A stretch of DNA of 64,000 bases from JBBKWH01 sp037968855 (lineage in GTDB: Bacteria; Pseudomonadota; Gammaproteobacteria; Pseudomonadales; Moraxellaceae): positions 1-64,000 of the forward strand of contig JBBKWH010000098.1 in assembly GCA_037968855.1 (NCBI GenBank), in the 5' to 3' direction. The translations under genes were made by a program, and so were the position numbers. The notes below the pieces were generated by a model. That model did not search any database. It was not told the DNA's origin and worked only from the letters and a program-made list of their open reading frames with translations. Shown here piece by piece: positions 37,100-47,011 of the stretch. Each line of letters begins with the position of its first letter. Position 1 is the first letter of the stretch.

Positions 37100-39208
37100 T
37101 TATGATCCTTCATTGCTGGTAACGGTCATGTCTTCTGCTGGAGGTTGCAGATAAAAACCTTGCAAGAAACGCGCACCCATCGACCATGCTTTAGACATGG
37201 TCGCTGGTGTTTCGATATACGCCACAATAACTTGACGCTCCAGCGCGGTGACCTCGGTAATAAGGTTGCGCGTTGCTGACATGTTTTCTTCTTTGTCTAA
37301 ATCATGAATATATGATTTGTCTAACTTGACCATGGTGGAGTCAATCATGGACAGCGTGTTGAGGGCATTTAGCGCTGTACCAAAATTACTGATCGATATA
37401 CCACAGCCTTGTTCGCGGAAGCTGGCAATATTTTCTTTTGCCAGTTTCAGGTAGTTAATCACGTCGTTTTCGCTAAATTGTAGAATCAATGGATTGACAC
37501 CACCACCAACTGCCGTTGCAAGCTTACCAATTAGGTTTGGCAAGCTTGGATCTTGTAGCGAATCTGCGGTGAGGTTAATCAACAGGCGAGTGTTTGGATG
37601 GGCAACGAGGTGTTTCTTCAGTTGCTTGCAGGCATTGAGCAAAATCCATCGGTCTAAACGGCCATCCATACCAAAACGTTGAGCAACCGGCATAAACTCA
37701 TCGGGTGTCATTAACGTGCCATCGGCGATAGGCAGCCGGACAAACACTTCATAGAACAACGCGTTTTCGTTTTCGGTGTCGTATAGCGGTTGGTACATCA
37801 GCTTAAAGCGGCCATGTTCCAAGGCTTCTTCGAGCAGTTCGCGTAGTGCGGAGTCTGATTGCGTGGCGTTTTCGGCAGGGTTGTACAGATTGATGCCGTT
37901 ACCAATGCCTTTGGTTTTGAGCTTCACTTTGTCGGCAGCATCAAAGGCACGGTCAATCAGTTCGCTGGTCTCAGGAGAGGTCTCGCCAATCATGGCCATA
38001 CCGATACTCAGCGTGGTCTGAACAGTCCGTTTGTCGACGTCAATCAGTAGCTCTTGTACTGTGTCCACTAGCTGCTGTGCACGGGCAGTGATGCGTTCGG
38101 TGGTAATGGCGGGCACAATCACGGTGAAGGTTGATTCACCAAAACGACTGATATTACTGTCTTCAAATTGCTCGGTGAGCACCCGTGCCACTTCAATCAT
38201 GGTGGCGTCACTACCAGCCAAGCCCGCACTGGCATTGATTTGACCAATGTTATCAATGCTGACAAACATGATCGCATGTTGGTTTTTGTGCTTGATGGCC
38301 GAGCTACGCGCGTCGTTTAGGTGTTCTTCGAAGGCCAAACGATTGCCCAAACCAGTTAATGGATCGAGACGTTCGACGGCTGCTAGCTGTGCTTCAAGCT
38401 CGGCGTTGCCTTCACCTTGGTGCTGAATGATGATTTGTATACATGGCTCGCCTTCGTAGCTGGCAGGCGCAAGTTGTAGCATGGCGTCAAATGTACTGCC
38501 GTCGGCACGCACACCCTGAAATTTAAATTCAGATTGGGTGTGATCGCCTTTGCTATAAGTTCTTAAAAACTCTTTAAAGTCATTCAGATCTTCACGATAA
38601 ACCAAGTCAATGACTGGCATACCCATCAGCTCTTCGATGGTGTCGTGGCCAAACAGTTGTTGGTAGGTTTCGTTGACGTAAATATGCACGCCATCATGAA
38701 TATAAGACACAGCACTACGTGAGTTCTTTAGGAGTAATTGGGCGCGTCGTTCTGCTTCGGCAAGCATTGATTCTAGGCTGCGTTGACTGCGGCGATAATC
38801 AAGGTTGCGTAACTCGCGCCGCATTGCAGCGACCAGTTGAATTTTTCTGCCTCGATGAATGATATCGGTCACTCCAGCACTCAATGCTTTGGCAAAGAAT
38901 ACCGGTGTCTGATCTTGATCCGAGCTAGGTGTCAGGTCGGCATCATCGGGTGGCATAACGATCAATGGTAGATCTTTGCCACTGGCACGAATGGTACTCA
39001 CAACATCGCCATAAGAGAGGTCGTAAGCATTACCAAATAGGATTAAATCCCATGCTTGGCGCAATGATTTGTCAAGTTCTTCACGATCATCCAGCAGATG
39101 CATACGGGTGGCAACACCCTGTGCCTTAAGGAGGTCGGTTAGACCTTCTGCTGTCAGTTGTTCGTCATCTACAACCAGCAAGCGCAGGCTTTCACTTTTA
39201 CTGCTCAT
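37100..39208 (-). CDS. FimX-like c-di-GMP effector (REC-PAS-GGDEF-EAL)
   Basis: 702 residues. A receiver-like domain (1-130) that lacks the phospho-acceptor Asp (ILFGNAYD instead), a PAS domain (about 165-275), a degenerate GGDEF (FGESTF in place of GGDEF) and a degenerate EAL (EVFVRL in place of EAL). This is the layout of Pseudomonas FimX, which binds c-di-GMP through an inactive EAL domain and controls type IV pilus assembly. Enzyme activity is therefore unlikely. The gene lies 41 bases after a PilZ-like gene and 5 bases before a cytochrome gene, probably one operon with epmB. Confidence 0.88.
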   Translation of the reverse strand: MSSKSESLRLLVVDDEQLTAEGLTDLLKAQGVATRMHLLDDREELDKSLRQAWDLILFGNAYDLSYGDVVSTIRASGKDLPLIVMPPDDADLTPSSDQDQTPVFFAKALSAGVTDIIHRGRKIQLVAAMRRELRNLDYRRSQRSLESMLAEAERRAQLLLKNSRSAVSYIHDGVHIYVNETYQQLFGHDTIEELMGMPVIDLVYREDLNDFKEFLRTYSKGDHTQSEFKFQGVRADGSTFDAMLQLAPASYEGEPCIQIIIQHQGEGNAELEAQLAAVERLDPLTGLGNRLAFEEHLNDARSSAIKHKNQHAIMFVSIDNIGQINASAGLAGSDATMIEVARVLTEQFEDSNISRFGESTFTVIVPAITTERITARAQQLVDTVQELLIDVDKRTVQTTLSIGMAMIGETSPETSELIDRAFDAADKVKLKTKGIGNGINLYNPAENATQSDSALRELLEEALEHGRFKLMYQPLYDTENENALFYEVFVRLPIADGTLMTPDEFMPVAQRFGMDGRLDRWILLNACKQLKKHLVAHPNTRLLINLTADSLQDPSLPNLIGKLATAVGGGVNPLILQFSENDVINYLKLAKENIASFREQGCGISISNFGTALNALNTLSMIDSTMVKLDKSYIHDLDKEENMSATRNLITEVTALERQVIVAYIETPATMSKAWSMGARFLQGFYLQPPAEDMTVTSNEGS

Positions 39209-39249
39209 TCAATGGCGATCCTTGCAAAAAACAGGCTTGCGATAGGGTA

Positions 39250-41043
39250 TTACAGAGTATGCCATACTTCCTCATAAGCATCCTCCTTGTCTATGGACAG
39301 CGCCCGTGGTTTTTCAACAGCGCTGGCCGTTGGTTTTGAGAGGTTTTCGTTGCGTAGAATCACAAACTCAAACTGGCTAAAGCTTTGAGTGACCATGATC
39401 TCGCGTGTGAGCTGTGCTTTGACTTCTTCGCGACCGAGTCGAATCGAGATTCGGTAACCTGTTTTAAAGGCCAGAATCGGTGTGATGATGGTGGCTGGCC
39501 GATTCAGGTTTTTCATTTCAGGCAGTAAAAGTGTCCGCATATAGTCGGTAGAAGAGCCGTCTTTGCGTAAGACGCGCGCGCCACACGGCTTGCCACGTGG
39601 GGACAAAATCTCGATACCAAACTCGGCACCTTCGGTTGGGTTTTGTTTGACCCAGCGAATCAGACCAACATGCCATGTTTTGTCTGAAGGTTCGCGTACT
39701 GCAACCAATTCGCCAGTACGCAGGACGTTGGGTGTTTTGCCACTCCAGCGCACACAGTAACCACCAGGACTAATGTTGACGATGCTACAGCGATAGGTTT
39801 CGATATGCTCACGGGTGGCTTCGGCTTTGACTTGTTCGTCTTGCGGTGTGTAGCTGATGTCAAAGTCGCCACTACTTGCCAAGCCCAAACCTGTTGATGT
39901 GGTAGGTGAGTATTCGCTCGCTTGTACCATGTGCTGGATTTCGATTACATCTTCAAATGAGCGTTGCTCGGCCAGTTGGTAGTGCGTGCCAATGAGACCT
40001 AATGCCAGATCAATCACGCCATTGTAGGCGTGGCGCGCATAGGAACGTTCGAGCGGTGCGGTAAAGGTGAGGATCAAATGATATTTTAATGAGCCAGACA
40101 GCAACGAGGCTTCGGCTGGGTTGAGCAGGGATGGATTGGCTGCGGTTAGATCTTCAAAATGAGCCAGTAAGCGCCGAACATCTACATAGTAAGTCTTTGG
40201 ACCGAGTTCACTATATTTGGTGATGTACATCGGCGGTGAGTCGTGGCTTGGATCGACCAAGAACAAATCGTGCCCGCTAGACGAGGGACGTAGGTCAATC
40301 AGTTGCACCCACAGTTCACTAAATTGATAAAGCTTTTTGATTTCGGTTTGACGCAGTTTGTTGGTGTTACAAGCCGACAAGAAGATTGCGCGCAAATAGG
40401 CTTGGTCAATGGTCAGCACACGGTCATACACCTGATTGGCATCGACCAGCGCATGTTGACGTAAGTCGAGGGCTGCGGCGAGTTCAAACAGTTCGTGTAG
40501 GCGGTTCCACAACCCCTTAAAGGTTGGCAGATATAGCAATTGGGTTTCGTACAGCAGGCCAGTCAGTTCGGTGATGCCACGATGAATGGCATTGCCAATA
40601 GTTTGTAGATGGGCGCGTTTTTTGCCAGAGCCAAATAGACCAAAATTTTGGGTACGTAGTTGGTCAGCCGATCGTAGCGCGATGGTGCGGTACATGCTGG
40701 CAGGGTAAGCACGTAATTGTTGGCTCAGTTCGGCAATACGCTCTGAGCGTTCGTCTAGCAAAACATTTTGATTAATATAGTGTTTTGAGAGTGAAGTATT
40801 GATGGTATGAATGGCAGGTCTGAGACTCTCACAGAGTTCAAGGCGTACAGTCTCGTCAATATCGAGGTCAGTGAGTTCACGCAATGTGGTAAATAGCTGC
40901 TTGGCGGTTTCGCCGACATTAAGCATAGAAAGGTTGGCAAGCCACGTTTGCATTTCGGCACGATTAGCACCAACTAAACTCAGTTGGTTACGGCTACGGC
41001 GAGGGATCTCGGAGTTGAGTAATTCAACGACGCTTTGATTCAT
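39250..41043 (-). CDS. Large protein with a C-terminal PilZ-like domain
   Basis: 597 residues, cytoplasmic, mostly alpha-helical for the first 400 residues with no recognised domain there. The C-terminal third contains NISPGGYCVRWSG, which matches the second PilZ motif ([D/N]xSxxG), inside a beta-rich segment (TGELVAVREPSDKTWHVGLIRW). The usual RxxxR motif is not clear. It overlaps epmB by 4 bases and precedes the FimX-like gene. As I recall, Pseudomonas also has a protein of similar length beside fimX. It is likely a c-di-GMP or pilus-control partner of FimX. The PilZ call is tentative. Confidence 0.72.
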   Translation of the reverse strand: MNQSVVELLNSEIPRRSRNQLSLVGANRAEMQTWLANLSMLNVGETAKQLFTTLRELTDLDIDETVRLELCESLRPAIHTINTSLSKHYINQNVLLDERSERIAELSQQLRAYPASMYRTIALRSADQLRTQNFGLFGSGKKRAHLQTIGNAIHRGITELTGLLYETQLLYLPTFKGLWNRLHELFELAAALDLRQHALVDANQVYDRVLTIDQAYLRAIFLSACNTNKLRQTEIKKLYQFSELWVQLIDLRPSSSGHDLFLVDPSHDSPPMYITKYSELGPKTYYVDVRRLLAHFEDLTAANPSLLNPAEASLLSGSLKYHLILTFTAPLERSYARHAYNGVIDLALGLIGTHYQLAEQRSFEDVIEIQHMVQASEYSPTTSTGLGLASSGDFDISYTPQDEQVKAEATREHIETYRCSIVNISPGGYCVRWSGKTPNVLRTGELVAVREPSDKTWHVGLIRWVKQNPTEGAEFGIEILSPRGKPCGARVLRKDGSSTDYMRTLLLPEMKNLNRPATIITPILAFKTGYRISIRLGREEVKAQLTREIMVTQSFSQFEFVILRNENLSKPTASAVEKPRALSIDKEDAYEEVWHTL

Positions 41044-42092
41044 GCTATGCCCATCTTGTTTATTGGCGGCTTTGCCATGCGTTGTTCGGTGGCAAGATCA
41101 ACCGGAACTTTATAAGCAGCTCCTGCGACCTCGCGAACCAGTTTAGGGACCAGATATCCTGGCAGGCGAATCATTAGCTCGTATTGGAGAGCGATGGCAG
41201 TGGTCGTCTCCAAGTCAAAATGGGCTGCGCCCTGCACACGATCCATCACATGCAAATAATAGGGTAATACACCTGCGTCAAACAATCGATAGCTTAAATC
41301 TGTGAGCACATCCGCTTGATCATTGATCCCTTTGAGCAAAACGGTCTGATTGAGCAAGAACATACCACTTTCGCGGCAACGCTGCAAAACTCGTGCTGTA
41401 TGACTGTCGATTTCGTTTGGATGATTGGCGTGGATCACTAATACCACTTTTAGACGGCTGCTGGCGAGTCGTTCGATTAAGGCATCGTCTAGTCTGTCGG
41501 GTAGAACCACCGGTAGACGAGAGTGAATACGCAGTGTGTTTAATTGATCTAAAGACTCGAGGCGATCTAACCAGTCAAAAAAACGACGGTTAGAGACGCT
41601 GAGTGGATCGCCGCCACTTAAGATAACTTCATGAACATCACGGTTGTTTTGAATATAGCTTTGAATCCGCGGCCAGTCTTCGCTGCGGGGAAGGTTGTCT
41701 TGATACGGAAAGTGCCGCCGAAAGCAGTAGCGGCAATGAATCGCACACGCACCTGTGAGTGTCAGTAATAAACGGCTTTTATATTTGTGTAGCACGCCAG
41801 CCGTGGCATTGGCGGCTTGTTCACCTAAAGGATCTAAAGAAAAGCGGGCATCGTGCTCGAGTTCTAGGTGGAGTGGTAGCACTTGTAGTAATAGCGGATC
41901 ACGCGGGTTGCCAGTTTGCATGCGCCGTACGAAGGCACGAGGAACACGCAAGCCAAAGGTTTGTCCAGCAGCAATGGCACCACTCAGCAGGTCATCTGGC
42001 AGTTCCAAAAGCGTCAATAGCTCTTTGGGATCTGTAATCAGATCATTCATCTGAGCTTGCCAGTTTTGATCCGTCACCAAATGGTTTATCAT
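41040..42092 (-). CDS. epmB: EF-P lysine 2,3-aminomutase EpmB
   Basis: About 350 residues. A radical SAM enzyme that turns lysine into (R)-beta-lysine for modification of elongation factor P. The cysteine motif CAIHCRYCFRRH (cysteines 116, 120, 123), the HEVILSGGDPLSVSNRR segment and the PLP-lysine region near the C-terminus are present. The start is the ATG at 42092; the longer frame would need a TTG at 42107. Its target gene efp is divergent, 68 bases away. It overlaps the PilZ-like gene by 4 bases. Confidence 0.95.
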   Translation of the reverse strand: MINHLVTDQNWQAQMNDLITDPKELLTLLELPDDLLSGAIAAGQTFGLRVPRAFVRRMQTGNPRDPLLLQVLPLHLELEHDARFSLDPLGEQAANATAGVLHKYKSRLLLTLTGACAIHCRYCFRRHFPYQDNLPRSEDWPRIQSYIQNNRDVHEVILSGGDPLSVSNRRFFDWLDRLESLDQLNTLRIHSRLPVVLPDRLDDALIERLASSRLKVVLVIHANHPNEIDSHTARVLQRCRESGMFLLNQTVLLKGINDQADVLTDLSYRLFDAGVLPYYLHVMDRVQGAAHFDLETTTAIALQYELMIRLPGYLVPKLVREVAGAAYKVPVDLATEQRMAKPPINKMGIA

Positions 42093-42160
42093 ACCGGCAC
42101 TTTGCAAAACCGCTAGTTTAGCATCCCTTGTTCGTTTCGTTGCTCTGGAGTGTGCCGGTC

Positions 42161-42739
42161 ATGGCCAATTTTTCCACAAATGAATTTAAGTCCGGCCTGA
42201 AGGTCATGCTTGACGGTCATCCGTGTTCGATTATCGACAACGAGTACGTCAAGCCGGGTAAAGGACAAGCCTTTAACCGTGTCAAGCTGCGCAACCTCAA
42301 AACCGGCAAAGTGCTTGAGCAGACGTTTAAGTCGGGTGACTCACTCGAAGGTGCTGATATTGTCGATACCGATATGCAGTATCTGTATAACGATGGCGAG
42401 TACTGGCACTTTATGCAGCCGGAAACCTTTGAGCAGATTCAAGCCAATAGCGTGACCATGGCTGATGCGGCCAAATGGTTAAAAGATGACTCAAATGCGG
42501 TGTGTATTGTGACCTTGTTTAATGGTCAGCCATTGGTGGTGAGTGCGCCTAACTTTGTCACCTTGAAAATTGTTGAGACTGATCCGGGTGTCCGTGGTGA
42601 TACGTCTGGCGGTGGTGGCAAACCAGCCAAGCTCGAAACCGGCGCTGTGGTACGTGTACCATTGTTTGTACAGACGGATGAAGTGATTAAGGTTGATACT
42701 CGTACTGGCGAATACATGAGCCGTGTGGGCAAAGAATGA
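42161..42739 (+). CDS. efp: Elongation factor P
   Basis: 192 residues. It relieves ribosome stalling at polyproline. The modification site Lys34 lies in VKPGKGQAF, consistent with beta-lysylation by EpmA/EpmB. Three OB-like domains ending in VIKVDTRTGEYMSRV. The ATG at 42161 fits the family (MANFSTNEFKSGLK). It is divergent from epmB and followed by a strong terminator. epmA is not in the window. Confidence 0.97.
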   Translation: MANFSTNEFKSGLKVMLDGHPCSIIDNEYVKPGKGQAFNRVKLRNLKTGKVLEQTFKSGDSLEGADIVDTDMQYLYNDGEYWHFMQPETFEQIQANSVTMADAAKWLKDDSNAVCIVTLFNGQPLVVSAPNFVTLKIVETDPGVRGDTSGGGGKPAKLETGAVVRVPLFVQTDEVIKVDTRTGEYMSRVGKE

Positions 42740-42764
42740 TTGACCTGAGTACAGGCCAATAAAT

Positions 42765-42793
42765 AAAAAACCGCCCGAGTGGCGGTTTTTTTG
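42765..42793 (+). terminator. Terminator after efp
   Basis: AAAAAACCGCC, CGAGT, GGCGGTTTTTTT: a short GC stem with a T-run, 25 bases after the efp stop. Confidence 0.92.
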
Positions 42794-42942
42794 TGGCATA
42801 TCGGTAGGCAAGGTGGTGATTAGATACGCAGTCACTCTTGAAATCGGCGCGTGGCTTACGCATGTTGCTGATTAGGCATGGATGGATAGAGAGGGATTAT
42901 GACAAAAGCAGCTATGACCCCCGCACAATATAGGATGATGAT

Positions 42943-43956
42943 ATGACTGCAACCATTTCTCAGGGTAGCAACTCGCAAGGTAGCAACGCACAACATTCGA
43001 CCCAAGCGGTCGATGCGGTCAGTAAGGCGCAACCGTTGCTCACACACTTGCTAAAAACCCTTAGCCATATCGTATTGGATAAGCCGCAGCAAATTAAGCT
43101 ATCGGTGGCGTGCTTGCTGGCTGGTGGGCATTTGTTGCTACAAGACTTACCCGGTATGGGAAAAACTACCTTGGCAGAGAGTCTGTCACGCTCGTTAGGG
43201 TTGGATTATCGGCGGGTGCAATTTACCAGTGATATGTTGCCTGCTGATATTTTGGGCTTATCGATTTTTAACAGCGAAAAACAACAGTTTGATTTTCGGG
43301 CAGGGCCGATTTTTACTCAGATTTTATTGGCAGACGAAATTAATCGCTCTAGCCCAAAAACGCAAAGCGCGTTACTTGAGGCCATGGAGGAGCGGCAGGT
43401 ATCGCAAGACGGGGTCACTCGCGCGTTGCCACAGCCGTTCTTTGTGATTGCCACGCAAAACCCGCTACAACAATCTGGCGTGTATCCGCTGCCTGAGTCG
43501 CAGCTTGATCGTTTTTTGATGTGTTTGTCCTTGGGCTATCCGTCGGAGCAGGCCGAGCGTGATTTGTTGCTGGGTGTGGATCGACGGCAGTTATTGGCTC
43601 AGTTAAAGCCAGTGTTAAATACCGAAAAGTTGCTGACATGGCAGGCGGCAGTTGGTCATTTGCATGTGGCGGAGCCAGTGCTGGATTATTTGCAGCGTTT
43701 GGTGGCCAAAAGTCGTGAGTCTCGACAGCATGCGGGGTTATCAACTCGTGGTGTGTTGGCGCTTAAGCGGGCGGCGCAGGCTTATGCCTTTGTTGAGGGA
43801 CGGCATTTTGTGACCCCAGAAGACATTCAGGCGGTATTTGTGGCTGTGGCTGATCATCGTATGGGTGGTGGTATGGGCGCGCGTTTGGGTGGGGTCGGTC
43901 AGGCAGATCAATCGCCAGCACAGAGCATTGTGTCGACTGTTGCTGTGTTGGTTTAA
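42943..43956 (+). CDS. MoxR-family AAA+ ATPase
   Basis: 337 residues. Walker A in LPGMGKTTLAESL, Walker B ILLADEINRSSPKTQ, and the sensor motif FVIATQNPLQQSGVYPLPESQLDRF are classic for MoxR ATPases, which act as chaperones for maturation of metal-binding or envelope complexes. The N-terminus has a short imperfect repeat (SQGSN twice). AGGA precedes the ATG. First gene of a MoxR-DUF58-transglutaminase operon. Confidence 0.93.
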   Translation: MTATISQGSNSQGSNAQHSTQAVDAVSKAQPLLTHLLKTLSHIVLDKPQQIKLSVACLLAGGHLLLQDLPGMGKTTLAESLSRSLGLDYRRVQFTSDMLPADILGLSIFNSEKQQFDFRAGPIFTQILLADEINRSSPKTQSALLEAMEERQVSQDGVTRALPQPFFVIATQNPLQQSGVYPLPESQLDRFLMCLSLGYPSEQAERDLLLGVDRRQLLAQLKPVLNTEKLLTWQAAVGHLHVAEPVLDYLQRLVAKSRESRQHAGLSTRGVLALKRAAQAYAFVEGRHFVTPEDIQAVFVAVADHRMGGGMGARLGGVGQADQSPAQSIVSTVAVLV

Positions 43957-43961
43957 GTCTA

Positions 43962-44915
43962 ATGGCCTTGTTTAAACGGATTCAAAACAGTGATCGTGTG
44001 CAGCGATGGATGTCTGGCCGTTTGCCACGTACCCGAGGTTTAACGCTGACCCAACGGCAGATTTTTATTTTTTTGACAGGCGAGGGAGTGTTATTTGCGG
44101 TGTTGCTGCTGGTGACCTTTATTGCCGGTATTAACTATGCCAATAACCTTGTGCTTGGGATGAGCTTTTTTTTGGGTAGTGTGTTGATTGTGACGATTCA
44201 TCATACTTTTGCCCATTTGTCTGGCTTGCAGGTTGAGGTGGTGGATGTCTCAGATAGCGAGGTCGATGGACAGTCACAGTATCGGATTCGCTTGGCACCA
44301 ACCGGTCGGCGGCCACATTTACAGTTGCGTTTATCTTGGCAAGGTCAGACCCAGATGATCGAGGTGTTGGCTGAATCTAAGGTGATTAGCATGACCTTGC
44401 AGACACCCACGCGTGGCAAAATTTTGCCAGAACGTTTAACCATTTCGACGGTGTACCCACTGGGTCTGCTGCGTGCGTGGACCTATGTCTACTTTGATCA
44501 ACCGATTTGGGTGGTGCCCAAGCCATTGGCCAATCAATTGCCTAGCTCACACGCGCACTCGAGTGAAGATGATGCCGCTGCGGAGAGAGTGGTGGGTCAG
44601 GATGAGTTTGAGGAGTTGCGTGAGTTTGTGGCTGGTGAGTCGATGGCGCGAATCTCGTGGCGACATCTGGCACGTGGTCAAGGGTTGTTGTCCAAGCAGT
44701 TTTCGGATGCGCGTGGTCGTGAGCAGTTGCTGGATTATGGTCAAATGGCTGGCCCAGATCATGAGTCGCGTCTATCGCAAATGGCCTATTGGGTGCAACG
44801 GCTAGATCAGGCGCAAGTCGCCTATGCTTTGCGGCTACCCAGTGCACAACTTGAGGTTGGTCTAGGTGCAATCCATCGCCAACGTGCGTTGCGTTTGTTG
44901 GCGGAGCAACCGTAA
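43962..44915 (+). CDS. DUF58 domain membrane protein
   Basis: 317 residues. Two membrane helices (about 38-57 and 62-80) are followed by a DUF58 region with YPLGLLRAWTYV and the conserved DEFEELREFVAGESMARISWRHLARGQGLLSKQF core, which is related to a von Willebrand A-like fold. It begins 5 bases after the MoxR gene and shares a TAATG junction with the next gene, as usual for this operon type. Its function is unknown; it probably works with the MoxR ATPase. Confidence 0.9.
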   Translation: MALFKRIQNSDRVQRWMSGRLPRTRGLTLTQRQIFIFLTGEGVLFAVLLLVTFIAGINYANNLVLGMSFFLGSVLIVTIHHTFAHLSGLQVEVVDVSDSEVDGQSQYRIRLAPTGRRPHLQLRLSWQGQTQMIEVLAESKVISMTLQTPTRGKILPERLTISTVYPLGLLRAWTYVYFDQPIWVVPKPLANQLPSSHAHSSEDDAAAERVVGQDEFEELREFVAGESMARISWRHLARGQGLLSKQFSDARGREQLLDYGQMAGPDHESRLSQMAYWVQRLDQAQVAYALRLPSAQLEVGLGAIHRQRALRLLAEQP

Positions 44916-46966
44916 TGGACCAGGATAAGCGTTTCGGTTTTTGGCCATTGTCTGGTCGTGATTTGTTGATGTTAATGCAGTTGTTGGTGATTGTGCCGCA
45001 CGCTGGTCATTTGCCCGTTTGGTTGATTGCGATTGGTGTGGGTGTGGTTATGACGCAGCTAAGTCTGTTGCGTCGACGGTTGGGCTTGGCCCACCGATGG
45101 GTTGAGCGCAGCATCCAACTGTTGATTTTTTTTGGTGGGGTTGCTGGTGCTTATGTGAGCTATCGCAGTAGCTTGGGCTTAGAGTTTTATACGTCATTTT
45201 TGCTGTTGTGCTTGATCGCCAAATTGATGGAAGTAAAGGCTCGGCGGGATGTGTATGTGGTGTTGACCTTGGCCTTGTTTGTCACCGCCAGTTTGTTTTT
45301 GTTTAGCCAAAGTTTATCGACGGGACTATGGGCCTTTGCCGCAGTATTGGGTGTGCTGTATGCCATGATTGCCGAAAATGATGAGCATACAGGCGTGGGT
45401 CGGACACGCTCGTTGTTATTGATTTGCGCGCAAGCAGTGCCCTTGCTGATTATTCTGTTTTTGTTTTTTCCTCGATTGCCGCCTTTATGGTCGATTAAGG
45501 CGGCTGGTGGTGCAGGCAAAACCGGCATGAGTGAGAGCATGTCACCCGGTGATCTGGCCAGTTTGGGGCAGTCTACTGAGTTGGCATTTCGGGCAATCTT
45601 TGCCAAAGGTCAAACTCCGCCAAAATCGCAGTTGTATTGGCGCGGCTTGGTATTGAGCAGTTTTGATGGACGTACGTGGACGCAGGCAACATCCCCTTCA
45701 TCCAATGCAATGAACTATTGGGCAGGGCAAGACCTACCCCAGTGGCTACAACAATCGATCACGCTCAACAGCCAAACGCCAACAGAATATAAAATTATCA
45801 TGCAACCTACGCAGCGCGAATGGTTATTTAGCCTAAGTCTTGCGATTCCGAAAACCCGTGGCACAGCCCTCACACGTGACTATGTGGTGCAAAGTAACTC
45901 GGCGATTAGTGATCGACAAACCATCGAATTACTACGTTTTGATGCAAAAACCATTGATATGAATTTATCTGCTCAGGTATTGCAACAAAGCTTGCAGTTG
46001 CCAACAGGCAGTAATCCGCAGGCGAGAGAGTTTGCTACTGCATTATTCGCTCGAATGAATGGTGATCCAGAGCGTTATGCACAAGCGGTAATGGGATGGA
46101 TACGGCAACAAAATTTTGCCTATACCTTGGAGCCACCTAGGTTAAGTGGGCAGCGGATTGACCAATTTTTGTTTCAGACTCGACGTGGGTTTTGTGAGCA
46201 TTACTCATCGGCATTTACCTTCTTGATGCGGGCTGCCGGTGTGCCTGCACGTGTGGTGGTGGGCTATCAAGGCGGTACAACGGGCCGTGATAAAGAGAGT
46301 TTGGTGATTCGGCAGATGGATGCCCATGCGTGGACCGAAGTGTGGCTGGCTGGTCGTGGTTGGGTGCGCTTTGATCCCACTGCGGCGATTGCACCGGAGC
46401 GGATTGAGCGCGGCATGAACCAACTCACCCAAGACAATAGTGCCTTGTTTGGCGAAGGCGCTGCGGCGCAACTGCGTTACAACCAATTCAAACTGTTGGG
46501 CCAAGTACGCGAATGGGCCGATTATGCGGACTATCTCTGGCAGCGCGATGTTGTGGGTTTTGATCAAGACAAACAAAGCAATAAGCTGTTTGAGTGGTTA
46601 GGCATTCGGTCAATGACTGCGCAATTGTTGACCATGTTTGGCCTGTTTGCCACCGTAGTCGCCCTGATTGTAGGCGTGATCTGGTGGCGACGACGCAAAC
46701 AATGGCACCCAATTGATTTGCCCATTGTGATTTTATCCAAACGTTTGGCCAAGCAAGGCTTGTCGCGTGAGTCTCATGAGGGTGTGCTGACTTGGCTTGA
46801 GCGATTGGCCACTGAGCCTGTGTATCGATCACATGCCGAGCAAGTGGCTCATGTCTATCAACAATTGCGTTATGCCGAGCAAGTAGATGATCAATTGTTG
46901 TCGACCTTGCAGCAGTTGGTTAATCGTTGGCCGGTTGGTGCAAAAAAATCAATAAAGTCTGCATAG
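44915..46966 (+). CDS. TgpA-like membrane transglutaminase (DUF3488)
   Basis: 683 residues. Several membrane helices in the first 200 residues (DUF3488/TgpA N-terminal region), a periplasmic transglutaminase-like core with the triad Cys427 (GFCEHYSS), His471 (DAHAWTEVW) and Asp487 (FDPTAA), one C-terminal helix (about 565-590) and a cytoplasmic tail. Pseudomonas TgpA has the same layout and is important for viability. The substrate is unknown. Third gene of the MoxR operon. Confidence 0.93.
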   Translation: MDQDKRFGFWPLSGRDLLMLMQLLVIVPHAGHLPVWLIAIGVGVVMTQLSLLRRRLGLAHRWVERSIQLLIFFGGVAGAYVSYRSSLGLEFYTSFLLLCLIAKLMEVKARRDVYVVLTLALFVTASLFLFSQSLSTGLWAFAAVLGVLYAMIAENDEHTGVGRTRSLLLICAQAVPLLIILFLFFPRLPPLWSIKAAGGAGKTGMSESMSPGDLASLGQSTELAFRAIFAKGQTPPKSQLYWRGLVLSSFDGRTWTQATSPSSNAMNYWAGQDLPQWLQQSITLNSQTPTEYKIIMQPTQREWLFSLSLAIPKTRGTALTRDYVVQSNSAISDRQTIELLRFDAKTIDMNLSAQVLQQSLQLPTGSNPQAREFATALFARMNGDPERYAQAVMGWIRQQNFAYTLEPPRLSGQRIDQFLFQTRRGFCEHYSSAFTFLMRAAGVPARVVVGYQGGTTGRDKESLVIRQMDAHAWTEVWLAGRGWVRFDPTAAIAPERIERGMNQLTQDNSALFGEGAAAQLRYNQFKLLGQVREWADYADYLWQRDVVGFDQDKQSNKLFEWLGIRSMTAQLLTMFGLFATVVALIVGVIWWRRRKQWHPIDLPIVILSKRLAKQGLSRESHEGVLTWLERLATEPVYRSHAEQVAHVYQQLRYAEQVDDQLLSTLQQLVNRWPVGAKKSIKSA

Positions 46967-46970
46967 GGGC

Positions 46971-46998
46971 TTGCCAGTGAGATTTTTTCTGATAATAT
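46971..46998 (+). promoter_or_regulatory. Sigma-70 promoter for tRNA-Val
   Basis: TTGCCA and TAATAT are separated by 16 bases, and the -10 box ends 13 bases before the mature tRNA 5' end. It begins just after the stop codon of the transglutaminase gene. Confidence 0.7.
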
Positions 46999-47011
46999 GT
47001 CGCTCCACAGC

